The translations under genes and the position numbers were made by a program. 64,000 nt of DNA from Bugulina stolonifera (lineage: Eukaryota > Bryozoa > Gymnolaemata > Cheilostomatida > Bugulidae), in NCBI GenBank assembly GCA_935421135.1, contig OW285196.1:10675501-10739500 (forward strand), written 5' to 3'. Positions 11,629 through 24,250 of the stretch are shown in pieces; position 1 is the first letter of the stretch; the number at the start of each line of letters is the position of its first letter. The notes below the pieces were generated by a model. The model did not search any database and was not told where the DNA came from. It was given only the letters and a program-made list of their open reading frames with translations.

Positions 11629-13105
11629 TTAACCATCTAGAGGCAAAACCTTCTGGCAGATAAATTTTAATTTATCAGTGCAAACTCTGTCATTCCATTT
11701 GGATACTTGACCATAAATTCGATCAGCTGTGCACACGTCATCAGCTTGTTCAGAATTGGGCTCTCCAGGACCCCAGTTAAAAATGGATATTTCAGTGGCA
11801 GGTTTCAATGCACCCCAATACCATGTGTTACCAAACTTGATTCCACCAAACCACAATGGTCCTGCTTTTTTCCAAGCTGTAAAAAGAAAAAGAAAGAACA
11901 TTATACATCTATCTTATACATATACATGTAGATATGTGAGATTCTCAACAGCAAACACGACTTTTATGACTAAACATACTCTAGAAGACATGTACTAGTA
12001 AACAGGTACTAATAGGGTCATGTACTATTAAAATCATGCACTAGTAGACATGTGCTACATGACTTTACAGGGTACTAGTGTGTACCTAGCATACCTATTA
12101 GTGTATGTGTGCTAATATTATACACATAAGACATCTGTTTCAATAAAGTCATTAAATTATTGGTCAACAGCTTATTGCTTGCCTAGAAATTACACATGTT
12201 AGAAGTTTTGACGATTAGACTATGTGAGCTATGTTGTAGTGGAAGAAATGCGTACATGCACAGAGCTTAGTAACTGACGGCTCATAAATAAATTTCCTTA
12301 TTGTTTTCAAACAAAATTCAAGTTTCCTTGCAATAGTTATATTGTTGTGGATGCACATTTCAGCTCTTCTCCAATCACAGTTATCCCAGGTAAAATTGAG
12401 CTGCATTCTGAGCGCACAATCTGCTGATGTCAAAAAAATAATGACATGTTCGATGTTCAGTACAGTATGAGCAACGAAATTAATTTCGAAAAGATAACTT
12501 TTATGAAAAAAAGCAAAACACTGAAACTAGACTTTCCCACTGCTGTCACCAAGTATAGCAAAAAAATTCTTTACTCATGAAATTACTGTATAATACCCAT
12601 CACTAACCGTGTTATAGAACAAGACTTTGTTTGGTTTAGACAATAATATTACATAAGTCATGGTAAATCCATCTTGACTTACCCATATCGCTCTTCTTGT
12701 AGAAGTTTATCCACTTCATGAGAACTTTGTTATCAAGCTCGGCAAGTTGTTCTCCCTTACTCTTACAGTGATAAACTGCATCATACCATGTCATAGGCAT
12801 ATGAACTACCCGGAAGCAACTCTTAGCACGAGCATTGTATTTGTACCCTCGTGGAGAACTAGGGCATTTGTTCTCGGACTGCACAGCTACAATCATGTAC
12901 AGTAATAATAAGTTATAGAAGATTTAGTGAGGATTACAAATTTTTATGCTATTTATCTTATCATTCAAACTATTTTTTACGATATGCAGTGAGAGATACA
13001 ATAATAGTGTGTGTATAATATCATGTATCAGTATGACCTACCTGTAATGTAGCAGCTAGCATATATGATTAAGAAGCAAAATACAGAAAGCTTTCCCATG
13101 CTCAT
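11629..13105 (-). CDS. Secreted C-type lectin, single domain (intact)
   Basis: Three exons on the minus strand: 13105-13042, 12886-12683 and 11876-11629; 516 nt, 171 residues, all introns phase 1. Exon 1 encodes a signal peptide (MSMGKLSVFCFLIIYASCY). The rest is one C-type lectin-like domain: the first Cys pair around CPSSPRGYKY and SCFRVV, TWYDAVYHCKSKGEQLAEL (the usual helix-Cys region), then WYWG, E128-P129-N130, C138, W150-N151-D152, C155 and FICQK at 161-165. EPN and WND are the calcium and sugar contacts of mannose-type lectins, so calcium-dependent binding of mannose-like sugars outside the cell is likely. A TATA box lies at 13171-13180 and AATAAA at 11521. It has decayed copies at 16083-17228, 42350-43633 and 28925-29100. 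Confidence 0.9.
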
Positions 13106-13170
13106 GCTGTAATATAACACCTCAGTTGCTCGCTGATGAGAGCGATGTGAGAGTACAGAGTTTGAACGAC

Positions 13171-13180
13171 TCTTTTATAG
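13171..13180 (-). promoter_or_regulatory. TATA box of the C-type lectin gene
   Basis: CTATAAAAGA on the minus strand about 65 bp upstream of the ATG. The same element and surrounding sequence recur upstream of the lectin pseudogene at 43706-43714. Confidence 0.65.
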
Positions 13181-13269
13181 TGAATCTGAGACTGCTGTGT
13201 GATTAGATGGGCGTGCTTATGCCTTATATGGGCATGGTGGCAATAAATAAAATAATATCTTATTTATGT

Positions 13270-13733
13270 ATAATACTATGTATATCTATTTAACCGGCAA
13301 CCAGCAACATATTTGATTTGTCGAAAATCATTGGCTGTGTACAAAGAAAGCCTTAGGATCTAGACAGTGATGCATATATGTGACCCATCATCTTTAAAAT
13401 GGTAATTTAAAAGTATCTATTCAAATATTTAAAGTTTTTAACTAAAGGCACGTATTTATGCCATACACTGAGCATTGAAAAACCTTTAAGCAATTGGTCC
13501 TAGGTTAATCAAGTATATCAGCATATTAATGCATGTTGCTTATTATCGCTGCGCAGTTTGTAGTAGTGGAAAGTTCTGATACAGCAGTCTGGAAATTGCT
13601 TTGTTCTACTACTTTATCTTGTACAATGCTTATGAGAATGATTAAAAATTTTGTTCTAGAACAAAAAACAAACTTCCCGGAATTTCCTATACCAGTTTGA
13701 TAACAGTAATACTTATGTAATCACAGTTGGCTT
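13270..13733. repeat. Duplicated upstream block of the lectin locus
   Basis: Sequence upstream of the lectin promoter (for example the tract around 13440-13660) is similar to 29150-29500, upstream of the lectin relic. The duplication therefore included kilobase-scale flanks. Confidence 0.6.
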
Positions 13734-13800
13734 ACAGTGTGACACAGCATTCAAACAGAAAATATTTAATATTTTCTGTTTGAATGCTGTGTCACACTGT
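13734..13800. repeat. Near-perfect 67-bp palindrome
   Basis: Arms 13734-13766 and 13768-13800 are exact reverse complements (33 bp each) around a single base. The arm begins acagtgtgacacagcat. Confidence 0.97.
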
Positions 13801-14115
13801 ATCTCCTTTACTAATCTACATTGTATAATAATACATAACCAGTTTCAACCATAGTGCCAATATTACTAAATATATCGACTAGTTGCCATCCTTGTCAAAC
13901 CTACATACCCAGCTACTATCATCGTGGCTTGGGTTTTCATGCATTGGAGTTTCTACTAAAAAAAATGATGTTTTGGAAAATGGCAGACTTTTGAAGTTAT
14001 CTATCACACGACTCGAGTAGACAAATCGAATTTGACTTGACTTGACTTGACTTGTGACTTACATTAAATGACGACTGATTTGACTTGACTTGAGACAGCA
14101 GTGACTTGGCCTGAG
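13801..14115. repeat. Degraded fragment of the ACTTG-rich hAT element
   Basis: Similar to 20281-20560 inside the intact element: shared runs around 'gtgccaat' and 'gatgttttggaaaatg', followed by ACTTG pentamers at 14033-14095. No terminal repeats remain. Confidence 0.65.
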
Positions 14116-16082
14116 ATTTCTCAATGTGTAATAAATGTTAGTTAAAAATAGGAGTGTCAGTTTGCTCCATATTTGTTCCTTCCTTAATGACAATCTTGCT
14201 ATGATACGTAAAAAAATAGTTAGCCTGAAATAGTCAGCGCAACTAATACAAGTGCGATAACACAGAGTGGGTAATATTTTGAGTTAGGTTATTGTTTTTG
14301 TTAGATAAAAATAGTGTTGAGGAGCAAAGGCTATTTCAAATGTGTACTCATTTTTATAAATGTAGGTTAGATTAGCTATAAGCCTACTGTTATGTACCGC
14401 AGAACATCTGGTTTGTTTCCCAAAGCAGACTTTTGATGCTTAGAATGGATTAACTTTGTGCAAATAGAACTATTATTTAAGTTGGCCAGTCGGAACATGT
14501 AACCTGTAACGTGTAACCTAGGTTTTAGTTATGCTGCATATTTGAAAAACAATATCTGCTTATCAGTGAGCAGTTTCTCAATATGCATGCAATCAAAAGA
14601 CCACAATCTTACTGTTTTGTGAGAAAAAGCCTATGCTTCTGCAGAATTTGAAACTTTACTTTAGAAGTTAGAACTTATAGAAGCCACACTGCAAATATTT
14701 GTGTGCGTCAGAGATAAGCCGTGACTTTATCACTGGCAACGTACACCTATGACTGATAAATCATCTCATTCGGTTCCCAAGTCGAATGGTAGACAAGAAA
14801 AATTTGTTTATGAGAGCTATATTGTGTACAAGTTCTGTATAACTGTAAAACAATAACAATAATAAACAAGCTATAAACGGTATTATAATGAACATAATAT
14901 AATGTCAGTGAAATCAAATGGCCCATTTTCAAGTGCTAGTTCCTAAATTGTGTCAAGACAATGTATACATGTACATGTATATGTACATGTATCTTTGGAG
15001 TGTTTCCCATATCCTAGCACATGTATATACACTCTTCCTTCCATTATGTTGCAAAATCAACTTATGTATGTTTGTCTGGTGTTAGGTGTACATTGTATAT
15101 ATTATGTAATCAGATAAACCTGCTGGTATCTACTCATGTTCTCTATTAGCCTCTGATTTGAACAACATTCTTCTGGCACATTGCTGTATTACATAATCCA
15201 TGTCCCCATGCTTTTCTTCTTTGATCCTTGACGCTCCCACAAGATGGATTTCAAACTTTACTTCAGAAGTTACAATTTATAGAGATTACGCTGCCAATAG
15301 TTGTGTGACTTAGTTCAGAGTTATAACAGGTAAATCATGTCTATCTCTACCTCAACTGAGGCAGAGATGAGCAGTAACCTTATGATCGACAATGTTGCAG
15401 TGGTCAGTATTGTCACACACATGTACATACTCTGACATTTAATATTTTGTTCACTTTTATATCACTATTTTAGCTTTGCATTCATTTGGTATATTATGTG
15501 AATATCAACAGAAGGTGCTCTAGATGCACACATTCAACCCATGCTATATTATTATGCTACTTAAGGTTCAACTTTGTGATACATGAGAGATCATTCACAT
15601 TGTCTTCAGTCTTAGTTTCTCTGTAGCTATTTTAAAATTTAACTAAATTTGGATATTTTAGCTAATCTTTCATTTAAATATTACTAAAGTAATGATCAAT
15701 AATAGGGTTGTGTTATAAAAGTTTAAAATCCACATATACACTCTATAGCTGTACTGTTGGTATACAAAGAAAATAATGCATCTTGTCCGCACTCATGGTT
15801 TTCGACAGCTACTTCAAAGTTGACCTGAATTTAGAATTTTTTTCGCTTATGCTTAACAAATTGATAAATTGCCAAAAAATAATCATGTTATTTTATCAAA
15901 ATCTAATCTACATGGCTTATAGTCTGTTTACCTTGGTGTGGCAGGAAGATGAACATTTAAATGGCCACTGATAAGCTAGATGTCATATTTCAACTATGCA
16001 ACACAACAAAGATGCTGGTTGTACTGCGCTTTAGTAGATAATATAACAAAGGTGCTGGATTAATTAAAATATTATTGCTCGT
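14116..16082. repeat. Duplicated non-coding block upstream of lectin pseudogene
   Basis: Parts recur elsewhere: 14125-14190 with 33190-33260, 14640-14700 and 15250-15310 with 34555-34610, and 15070-15240 with 44600-44760. No coding exon was seen. A TACATGTA-rich stretch lies at 14960-15000. Confidence 0.55.
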
Positions 16083-17228
16083 AGCTGCTTCGGTGTAGTT
16101 CATACACCTATGACATGGTATGATGCAGTTTATCATTGTAAGAGCAGGGGAGAAAAACTTGCCGAGTTTGATGGCAAAACTGGAATGAGATGGTTAAACT
16201 TCTTGAGGAGGGCTGATGATAGTAAGTGAATATTTATTTACCATGTGTCTATTGTCTAAACTAGACAAACTGTTATAGTATGACATGTTTAGTGATGAGT
16301 ATACAGTAATTCCATGGGTAATGGATGCTTTGCAATATTTTAATAAGAGCAGTGAGAACGCCTAATTTCAGTGTTTTGCTTTTGCTCAAATGTGTTATCT
16401 TTTTGAAATTAATTCCATTGCTCATACTGTATCAGACATCGAATGTGTCATTAATTTTTTTGAAATTCGTGGATTGTGTGCTCAGAATGTATCTCAGTTT
16501 TTCCTATGATTGGCGGGGGCCGAAACAATCATACATCTACAACAATGTAACTATTGCAAGGAAACTTGAATTTTGTTTGAACACAACAAGGAAACTTATT
16601 TATAAGCTTTCAGGTACTAACATTTCTTCAATTACAACATACATGTAGCTGATATGGTTTAATCTTCAAAACTAGTAACTTGTGTAATTTCTAGGCAAGC
16701 ATTAGGTGGTTGATGAACAATTTAGTGAGTTTATTGAGACAGATGTTTAATGTGTATAATATTAGCATACACACACTTATAGCTACATACTAGTACCTTG
16801 TACAAGTAGTACCTGTTTAGTAGTACGTGGTTTTAATAGTAAATGACTCTACTAGTACCTGTCTACTAGTAGATGGCTTCTAGAGTATGTTTAGCCATCC
16901 ATGTTTGCTGTTGAGAATCTCATATAATTTATACACTGTGAATATACATGTACATTGTATATACGAATAATATCCTAACACTTACAGCTTGGGGAGATGC
17001 AGGACCATTGTGGTTGGGTGGAATTAAGTACAGTAACACATGGTATTGGGGCGGATTGAAACCTTCTAATAAATACCCATCTTTGACTGGGGTAGTGGAG
17101 AGCCTAATCTGAGACGTCAAGCTAATAACGTGTGCATCGCTGATCAGGTGCATCGTGGCATTGCCACCTGGAACGACAGACCTTGTACTGATGAATTGAA
17201 GTTCATCTGCCAGAAGGTTTTGACCTAA
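16083..17228 (+). pseudogene. C-type lectin pseudogene, inverted copy
   Basis: Two exons similar to the intact lectin but on the opposite strand: 16083-16221 (SCFGVVHTPMTWYDAVYHC) and 16988-17228 (WGDAGPLWLGGIKYSNTWYW). The signal peptide exon and first Cys region are missing; homology starts abruptly at 16083. In the second exon a one-base loss near 17074-17082, relative to the intact gene, shifts the frame. The shifted frame still reads DWGSGEPN, ATWNDRPC and FICQK through to TAA at 17226-17228, so calcium-site residues were kept until recently. The intron between the exons also resembles the intact gene's intron. The 3' flank including AATAAA is shared. It is a pseudogene unless transcripts show otherwise. 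Confidence 0.8.
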
Positions 17229-17775
17229 AGAGGTCAATGGAAGCACAATTGCTAAAGATTTTGATTTATTTCTTGTATTCCTTAGATGAAACATGAATGC
17301 CAGCTGGGCTCTTTTCTGTTACAGAGCTACTGTGAAAAAGTAATTTTGTTCAATAAATGTTTGCAAGCATAATTTGAAGATGTATTCGTATTACTGCATT
17401 CTTCATGATAACATCACAGACAGACTGGGTAACATGTAACACATAGCAGACTTTTATCTATTCATATTATAACTTCCATGACAGCATGCTACATTTAGAA
17501 ACGCATATTAGGCTGATATGTCAACCCGAAATCCCCTGTTTATTAGGAGTCATGTCTTCAATGCAAATATGTTAAAAATACTCAGATACAAAAGGCAGTT
17601 AAACAGAGGGTAATCAGAGTGTCACAAAACTAATGTATGTCAATGTTTGATGTTTAATTTGACTGTTCCTGGTGATTGAGTGAGTGAATCAGCTATTATC
17701 AGTCAGGAAAAGTGTCAGTAAAACTAACATTTACCTAAATAATATCCAGAATTGCATTCTTGTAGTACCCTAGAC

Positions 17776-17818
17776 AGCTTGCCAGGGTGTCACGGTTTTT
17801 GTGACACCCTGGCAAGCT
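17776..17818. repeat. Perfect 18-bp hairpin
   Basis: agcttgccagggtgtcac at 17776-17793 is repeated inverted at 17801-17818 with a 7-base loop. No T-run follows, and the setting is intergenic. Confidence 0.95.
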
Positions 17819-18049
17819 CTCCTAATCAGGTTGGTTTTATTTGTGGTAATATAATTATACAGAGTTGGTTCATCTTGCTCGCATTCAACCAGCTAACACT
17901 ATGCAATTCTTATGTCAACTGAAACTGTTAAAAAGATTCAACTTCTGCTCTCTGCAGTACAAGGAAATTTATTTGATTCAAGTTGCTTACATACCAAAAA
18001 GAATATAAAAATAATATGTGCTCTTCATTTGTAGTTCATGAACTTTAAA

Positions 18050-18607
18050 CCACTACTGTCGCACCATTCAATATTTTCAAATAATCTTGTTCATCCTTTT
18101 CCAGTAAGATTGATGTGTTGCTTGTCTTTGGTAACCTAGCAGCTGCCAAGAAAACCCTATTTTAATATTGGCTGATTTCACCTTCAATCAGCCTATGCTG
18201 GGAATTTTGGAAGCACTCAAGCAGTTAATATAAAAGTGTGCTACAGAGATAGCCATAGGACTTGCAATGCATTGCATTGTTTTTTGTGGGCATGACTCTA
18301 ACTTGCTCATTCATCACTGCGCACAAGAGTTATTTATAGAATGACAGTTAGTGTTGGCTCAATAAGATTACTGGGCTATTTGATGTTAGTAGCTTACCTA
18401 TGTACATAAGTTACAAGTATAGACTTAGAACAGGCATAGCCATAGGAACTTAACAGGTCTCAATGCTGAATGGAGGTCATAATAGCCAATATTCAAATGA
18501 GTTTATCTTGGCTGCCACTAGGTTTACAAAGACAAACAGCACATCAATCTTCATGAAATAAGATGACCAGTATTCTTTGCAAATATTGAATGGTGAGACA
18601 GTAGTGG
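18050..18607. mobile_element. Foldback/MITE-like element with long inverted ends
   Basis: The left arm from 18050 (ccactactgtcgcaccatt) and right arm ending 18607 (aatggtgagacagtagtgg) are imperfect inverted copies for well over 100 bp, and both sides are flanked by tttaaa. The TTAA core suggests a piggyBac-type target duplication. No transposase is encoded. Confidence 0.7.
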
Positions 18608-18613
18608 TTTAAA

Positions 18614-19574
18614 CATAAGTTGATAATTTACATGTAAAGATACTTTGACTAGAATAGTGTAATATGTTTGATCATCAGCATATATAGTCAGTCTATTATC
18701 AGTTAGTGCAGTATCTTTCACATTTCTTTAATCAAGCACTTTACTATTCCATCTGTTAATCAAAATTGAGCATTTCAAACATTTTAGATCTTCAAAGTAG
18801 TGATAGTCAAGCTAGATAATTTGCACATTATTTTGAGGATAAATTTATAAATTAACTATAACTAGAGTGGTTGAATTTTCAATTATGCATCACTTTAAAT
18901 AATATTATAATTATCACCTGTATTCGTCTAAAATAGTGCGAGTGGAATCAGCCAAGTTTGGTCTGAATAGATCTAGTGTGAGTGAACCTGTGTACTAGTA
19001 TTGTGTTTGATATTCACTAGTTTTCCAGTTTTTTTTCTTTTCAGTTCTAAAACTTGTTCAGCGACACACTAAAACATCAACCATAGTAATCTTCAAACAA
19101 AAATATTACTTTTAAAAATTGTGTACACGAATCATTTTATTTAGTTTCAATTAACAAAATAGTATTGTTTTAGGTGAGAGCAGACACTTTGTCTAACTGT
19201 TACAAAGTCCTATCATGTAAAAGTATATTTTTCTGCCTTCAGACTTACTGGTGTTAGTATTCCTAGAAAGTTGTTTCTTAGTCCCTCATCGATTCAGGTA
19301 TAGGCGCTGCAAATGAAGCAAATAGGAATCAGTGGATCTCAGGCAAAGTTTAAGCATTGTTGAAGAAACTTATGATGGACACATACAAATGGAGTAAATG
19401 TGGTAGAAAACTCTTACAAATATCTTAAACTTAATTATAATGGTGCCAAAGCTTATAATAAATGTATTGGAAACATACAGAGATTGCCTCATTTGCCATT
19501 TCGCAATTTCATCAAATAAAATCGCACTCTAGTGAACATTGTACATGAATCGTTTTCTATTGTGGGATTGAAAA
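18614..19574. other. AT-rich spacer
   Basis: No exon pattern, RNA gene or clear repeat seen. Confidence 0.5.
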
Positions 19575-19582
19575 TAAATGAG

Positions 19583-20746
19583 CAGAGCTGGGTCCAAGTC
19601 ATAGATTTGACTTGACTTGCCAAGTCAAGTCAAGTCAAATCTATGACTTGGACTCAGCTCTGCTCATGCTCTGCTCTGCCCAGCTCTGCCAAGTCAAGTC
19701 AAGTCACAAGTCGACTTGACTTGGACTTGCCAACTTGCTGACTTGACTTGACTTTGACTTGCGCATCAATGTGACTTGACTTGACTTGGACACATGAATG
19801 ACTTGTGATTTTGACTTGACTTTGACTTGCACATCAATGTGACTTGACTTGACTTGACTTGACTTGGACACATGAATGACTTGTGATTTTGACTTGGGTT
19901 CTGCCAAGTCAATCTGGCAAATAAAAATTTTGTACAGTGTTTAGCCAACATGGAAAAAAGGTCTCAATTGTCTACCTATTTAGCATTTGTACTAGGTCAG
20001 TGCTACTAGCAGCACTCAGAGTATATCAAGGTTAGCTATGAGGATACACAATTCAGGCTGTGTGTACGTGAGACTACACAACGACAATGCATAGTCACAA
20101 GTAGGCCTACACACAGTGCAAGTAGTGTAAGTGTAGCCTAGGTGTGGTGTAAGTAGTGAATACAATGTACAGTGCAATAATTACTAAAGTTAAATTGCAG
20201 GACTGGCCAGTGGACACTCTGTGCTGTACCATGTGCTGTTTACGTGCTATGTAACACTGCATCACCATTACAGTATACAGTAACTGTATATTGTAGAGTA
20301 TATAATACTATATGACCAGTCTCGACCGTAGTGCCAATAATACTACTTATATAGACTAGTTCTTTACCATGATTGCATAACATACATGTACATGCCCTGC
20401 TACACCTTGCCATAGGTTTTTCATGGATTGAAATGCCTACTAAACGAAAAGAATGATGTTTTGGAAAATGTAAAATTTTTTGAAGTTGTCTTCCACTTGA
20501 CTTGCATTTCGACTTGACTTGACTTTGACTTGACTTGACTTGTGACTTACATGACAGCTGACTTGACTTGACTTGACTTGAGGCATCACTGACTTGACTT
20601 CGACTTGACTTGCCTTCAAAATTTTAGAAGTTACTTGACTTGACTTGACATGAGGCAGCACTGACTTGACTTTGACTTGACTTGCCTCAAAAATTTTAGA
20701 AATGACTTGACTTGTTGACTTGCAAGTCGACTTGGACCCAACTCTG
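19583..20746. mobile_element. Non-autonomous hAT-type DNA transposon, 1164 bp
   Basis: The element starts cagagctgggtccaagtc (19583-19600) and ends with its inverse gacttggacccaactctg (20729-20746), one mismatch in 18. It is bounded by a perfect 8-bp direct duplication, taaatgag, at 19575-19582 and 20747-20754. An 8-bp duplication and CAGAG-type ends are hAT hallmarks. No transposase frame is present. Both end regions consist of ACTTG/CAAGT pentamer arrays (19607-19905 and 20490-20730), and the left end holds an extra inverted copy of the terminus at about 19648-19667. The middle (20281-20560) matches a degraded fragment at 13801-14115. Insertion looks fairly young because the target duplication is intact. 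Confidence 0.9.
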
Positions 20747-20754
20747 TAAATGAG

Positions 20755-22840
20755 TTTAATACAACTTGAATTGACGGAATCTCTTGTGCTGAAGAGAGCT
20801 ACAGTTGAACCTTTTTTAAAGCAGAGCTAATGTACGTTCACATAGAAGTCGAATAGTGTTAGCTGGTTACCATAAGCAAGATGACCAAACTCTCTATATA
20901 TTAACACAAATGCAACTGTCAAGAGAGGGAGGTACTTATGTGATGCTGAGCTGAGCAATAATAACGGATATACTGTATTGATACTGTTGTTATGTACTAG
21001 ATGAAGTATAATATTGTATAGTGAAACGTATATACTGTATATGTTTAGAATGTTATGTGTGATTCCAAAAATCAAGTTAGGATGACTACTGAATCAAGTA
21101 TTTGCAATCAAATAAATTAATATGATCAAGCAGTCAATAGTGGCAATAACTCCTAAGTCAAGTATTGATTTAGTAATTTGGAGTTGTGTGCTCTCAATGA
21201 TAATGACGAGAATTAGAATTATGTGCACTGTGAAATACAATTAGAGTTCTATGTGTAAAATAACTATAGTTCTGTGTAATGGTAGCAGTCTGGACTGTAT
21301 AAAAATTTCTCTCAGTGCCTTTAAAATTATAAAATGCATAATTTTAGAACGAATGGAACGGGTGACAAAAACTGCTCCTCTATCAGCCAAGAAATGGCAT
21401 GGCTAGACTAATTAAAGAGAATTAGCATGGCCTGATCCCAGGAAATTTTGCTATATAGCAGACTGTGGAACTCAGGTATTACTATAGAATTTTATTTCTA
21501 TCGTCACTCAATAGCTGACAATTAATTTTATTGAATAACTTCAACAATATACAGGTAAAGTTTGGCTTGGATCCGCGAATGCAATCTAAATTACTTCAAC
21601 AATGTCAGAAAAACCAAGATACAATAATGAGCGTATAATAATTAGAATAATCCGTAGTTGTCTGCTCCTGGTTGTGTCAGTGTATTGTGTTGATATAGCT
21701 ATAATCTCTGCTTGTTGCATTGATCTCTCTGGAATGGCAGCGTCAGTGTGTTGAATGAATTTATCCGAAGTGGCAGCGCCAGTGTGTTGAATGAATTTGG
21801 CTGGAATTATCGTCAGCGTTGTAGTAGTAATAAAATCTAGCTAAGTGTGCGTGAATTCTTCATTGGTTACTATTGTTGTGTCTACTGCCTTGTCTGGTGA
21901 TCTTCTGTGTATCTGCTGCCTTGTCTGGGGATCTTCTACCTGTGTCCTTTCCAGGTTGAGAGTGAGTTGCTGACTGATTCTCTTTATACACTCTGTGCCT
22001 TGTGTTAATTAAAGGTGAAATTCACAAATTGTGCCCTACTTTGAAGTTAGTTTTTGTACTGTTCCAAACAAGATATTCGAACAATTATTGTACAGTATAC
22101 TAAATCAACATATGTTCTCTTATTAATAACAAAGGATTTGTATTTTATGACCCTCCTTATGCCTCAATTAGTGAAATTAAAACTCTTTCTAAATCATTGA
22201 AAAATTTGGAGTTATCTCCTTTTTGAGATTTCGGCATACTATTTTGTGAGACTACGGTTTCCGGCGATCGACCATTCCTGGGGAGATAACTTTTATACTA
22301 TTATCCGTATAACATAATGCTATGCTAATTATACATGTATTTGTTTTCCTTACTCTCATTTCAATTTCTTGACTGCAGTTGTCAGTGCAGTGCAATCACA
22401 TAGACCTTAGCATCGTCTGCCAACAATGCAAATGCATTTATACCTGTACATGTATCAGTAATATAATATACATTTTATCATTATAAAACTTATGTATGAC
22501 AAATAAACATGCATGTACATGCTGAAAGTACCATATGGCACAACACACTGTATTTGTATAAACATTATATGTAATCACGAATTCTTTATTATATCTACAA
22601 ATACATGCATGTATAAAATGTTTACACAATATCATTGGAAATAATTTCTGACACTTTGCTACCCATGAAAAACATTGGTAATAGTATTATTAAAAGTACA
22701 CATTAAAATATTACACTGCAGGTGGCTAGGCTACTGTGGATTCTATGATAGCTTTAACTGCTGAATCTATGGCAAAGCACTAATGATTACCACCATGTAG
22801 CACTTATGTGCTACTATGGTTTTATAACATAGCCAACAGA
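20755..22840. other. Intergenic region
   Basis: No supportable gene. It holds a short direct repeat (cagtgtgttgaatgaattt twice, 21738-21800), and an inverted pair of ggagttatctcc-like sequences near 22208 and 22280. Confidence 0.45.
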
Positions 22841-23510
22841 TTGTGCTAGAGAGTATTGAGCAGTCAGAGCAGAGGTGTACAAGTGGAGGAAGTTCCAGCA
22901 GAGTGCAGAGTGGACTGTGTTATGATCAAACTTCAACTTCACTGCCTGGGTTTCAACAGTTGAACACTTGCATAGTTGGTGAGGTAGAGGTCACTGGCAA
23001 GCCCTACAGTTATAGACTGACCTTGTTGACTATATTATGTTGACAGCTAACATAATGGCTGATAGCAAATGGTTGCAAGATTCAGGCCATGGAGGTCAAT
23101 AATTGTTTAGATGCAGAAGTGGAGAAATTTGAGATAACCTCTGTTTTTCAGTAAAACTTAAACAGAAATCGCTTTTTCTAGATTTATTCCTCTTCTCCAA
23201 AACCCCAACTAAGGAGTAAGGAGGTCTATCTAGCTTTCACCACTACTGCACCTACATGCAAAAGCAATGGACAAATATTTAACCTCAAGGAGACTGCCAG
23301 CAAGGATACCAGACCAACTGCAATGATGAATGAGGTTTCTTCCAAAAGTTGTTCCTGTTGAACTGGATAGTTTACCCTCCATCGGTGTCTCTTGCGATAC
23401 TCCAAGGCTATAACATTTTGTCTGGAACATCTTACCAGAATCTATCTGCAACCAAGAAATGACTGTCTCGTGTATTACTTTCATTTGCACATAGATCTGC
23501 CTACACACAC
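22841..23510. other. Possible isolated exon-like frames
   Basis: A plus-strand frame at about 22852-22979 (starting ESIEQSEQRCTSGG) begins after an AG and ends at gtgagg. A minus-strand frame at 23230-23508 overlaps nothing else. Neither joins another exon or resembles a family I know, so this is only a note. Confidence 0.2.
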
Positions 23511-23869
23511 AGTCTTCATGTGTAACAATGAATAATTCATGTAAGTGTAATTACTATAATAACCAAAGGAGTATCAGATTCTAAATCTTCTTTGCCGATA
23601 AAGCATCAATGTTTAAGATACAGGATTCCGAGTAGTTATTCATACAACTACCTACCTGAAGAGCTATATGGATATGAAACTGCATTTTCTTGAAAGCATC
23701 GGCTAGTGCATGGTAAAACTCATTAGTGCTTCAGTACTACAAACTCATAGACTAAAGTAAGAGAGCATATCAGCATCTGGTGGCCCAATTGCAGCAGGCA
23801 CTGCAACATCCTACAACACAAGTCAACAAGCTGTATGTGTTAGTATCAGCTCAACATTGATAGTATGCC

Positions 23870-24250
23870 CACTATCGTCAGTATTAGTAGTCACAGCAGC
23901 AGTTTACTAGCAAAATAAAAGAACCATTTGTGGTGTTGGCTGTAGTTCGTATTAGCAGTAGGAGTAGTTACTTATAGTAGTAGTTAGCAGTAAGTTAAAG
24001 TGATAGCAGTGTAGTAGCAGTATTATGGTGATCTCAGTAGTTAGTTAGGTTGCATTAGTAGTAATCATGCAAGTAGTTAAAGTCAGCAGTAGTAATAGTA
24101 GTAGTTGGTTACAATAATAGTTAGTCGTAGAAAAGTGGTAAGTTGTCGCAGTAGTACCAGAGGGTCCAGTAGTAGCAGTAGTAGCTACAGTATCAATAGA
24201 ATCAACAGAAGTTGAATTATCAATAGGAATAGTAGTAGTTAGATATAGTC
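23870..24250. repeat. Degenerate GTA/AGT-rich repeat
   Basis: Irregular agtagtagt-type trinucleotide tract, apparently a decayed relative of the clean 12-bp arrays further on. Confidence 0.7.

Noticed and set aside
12215..12433. Frame conserved between the two lectin introns (12215-12433 and 16480-16620)
   Set aside because: The similarity is explained by duplication of the whole intron; frames are not maintained and the intact gene does not need it.
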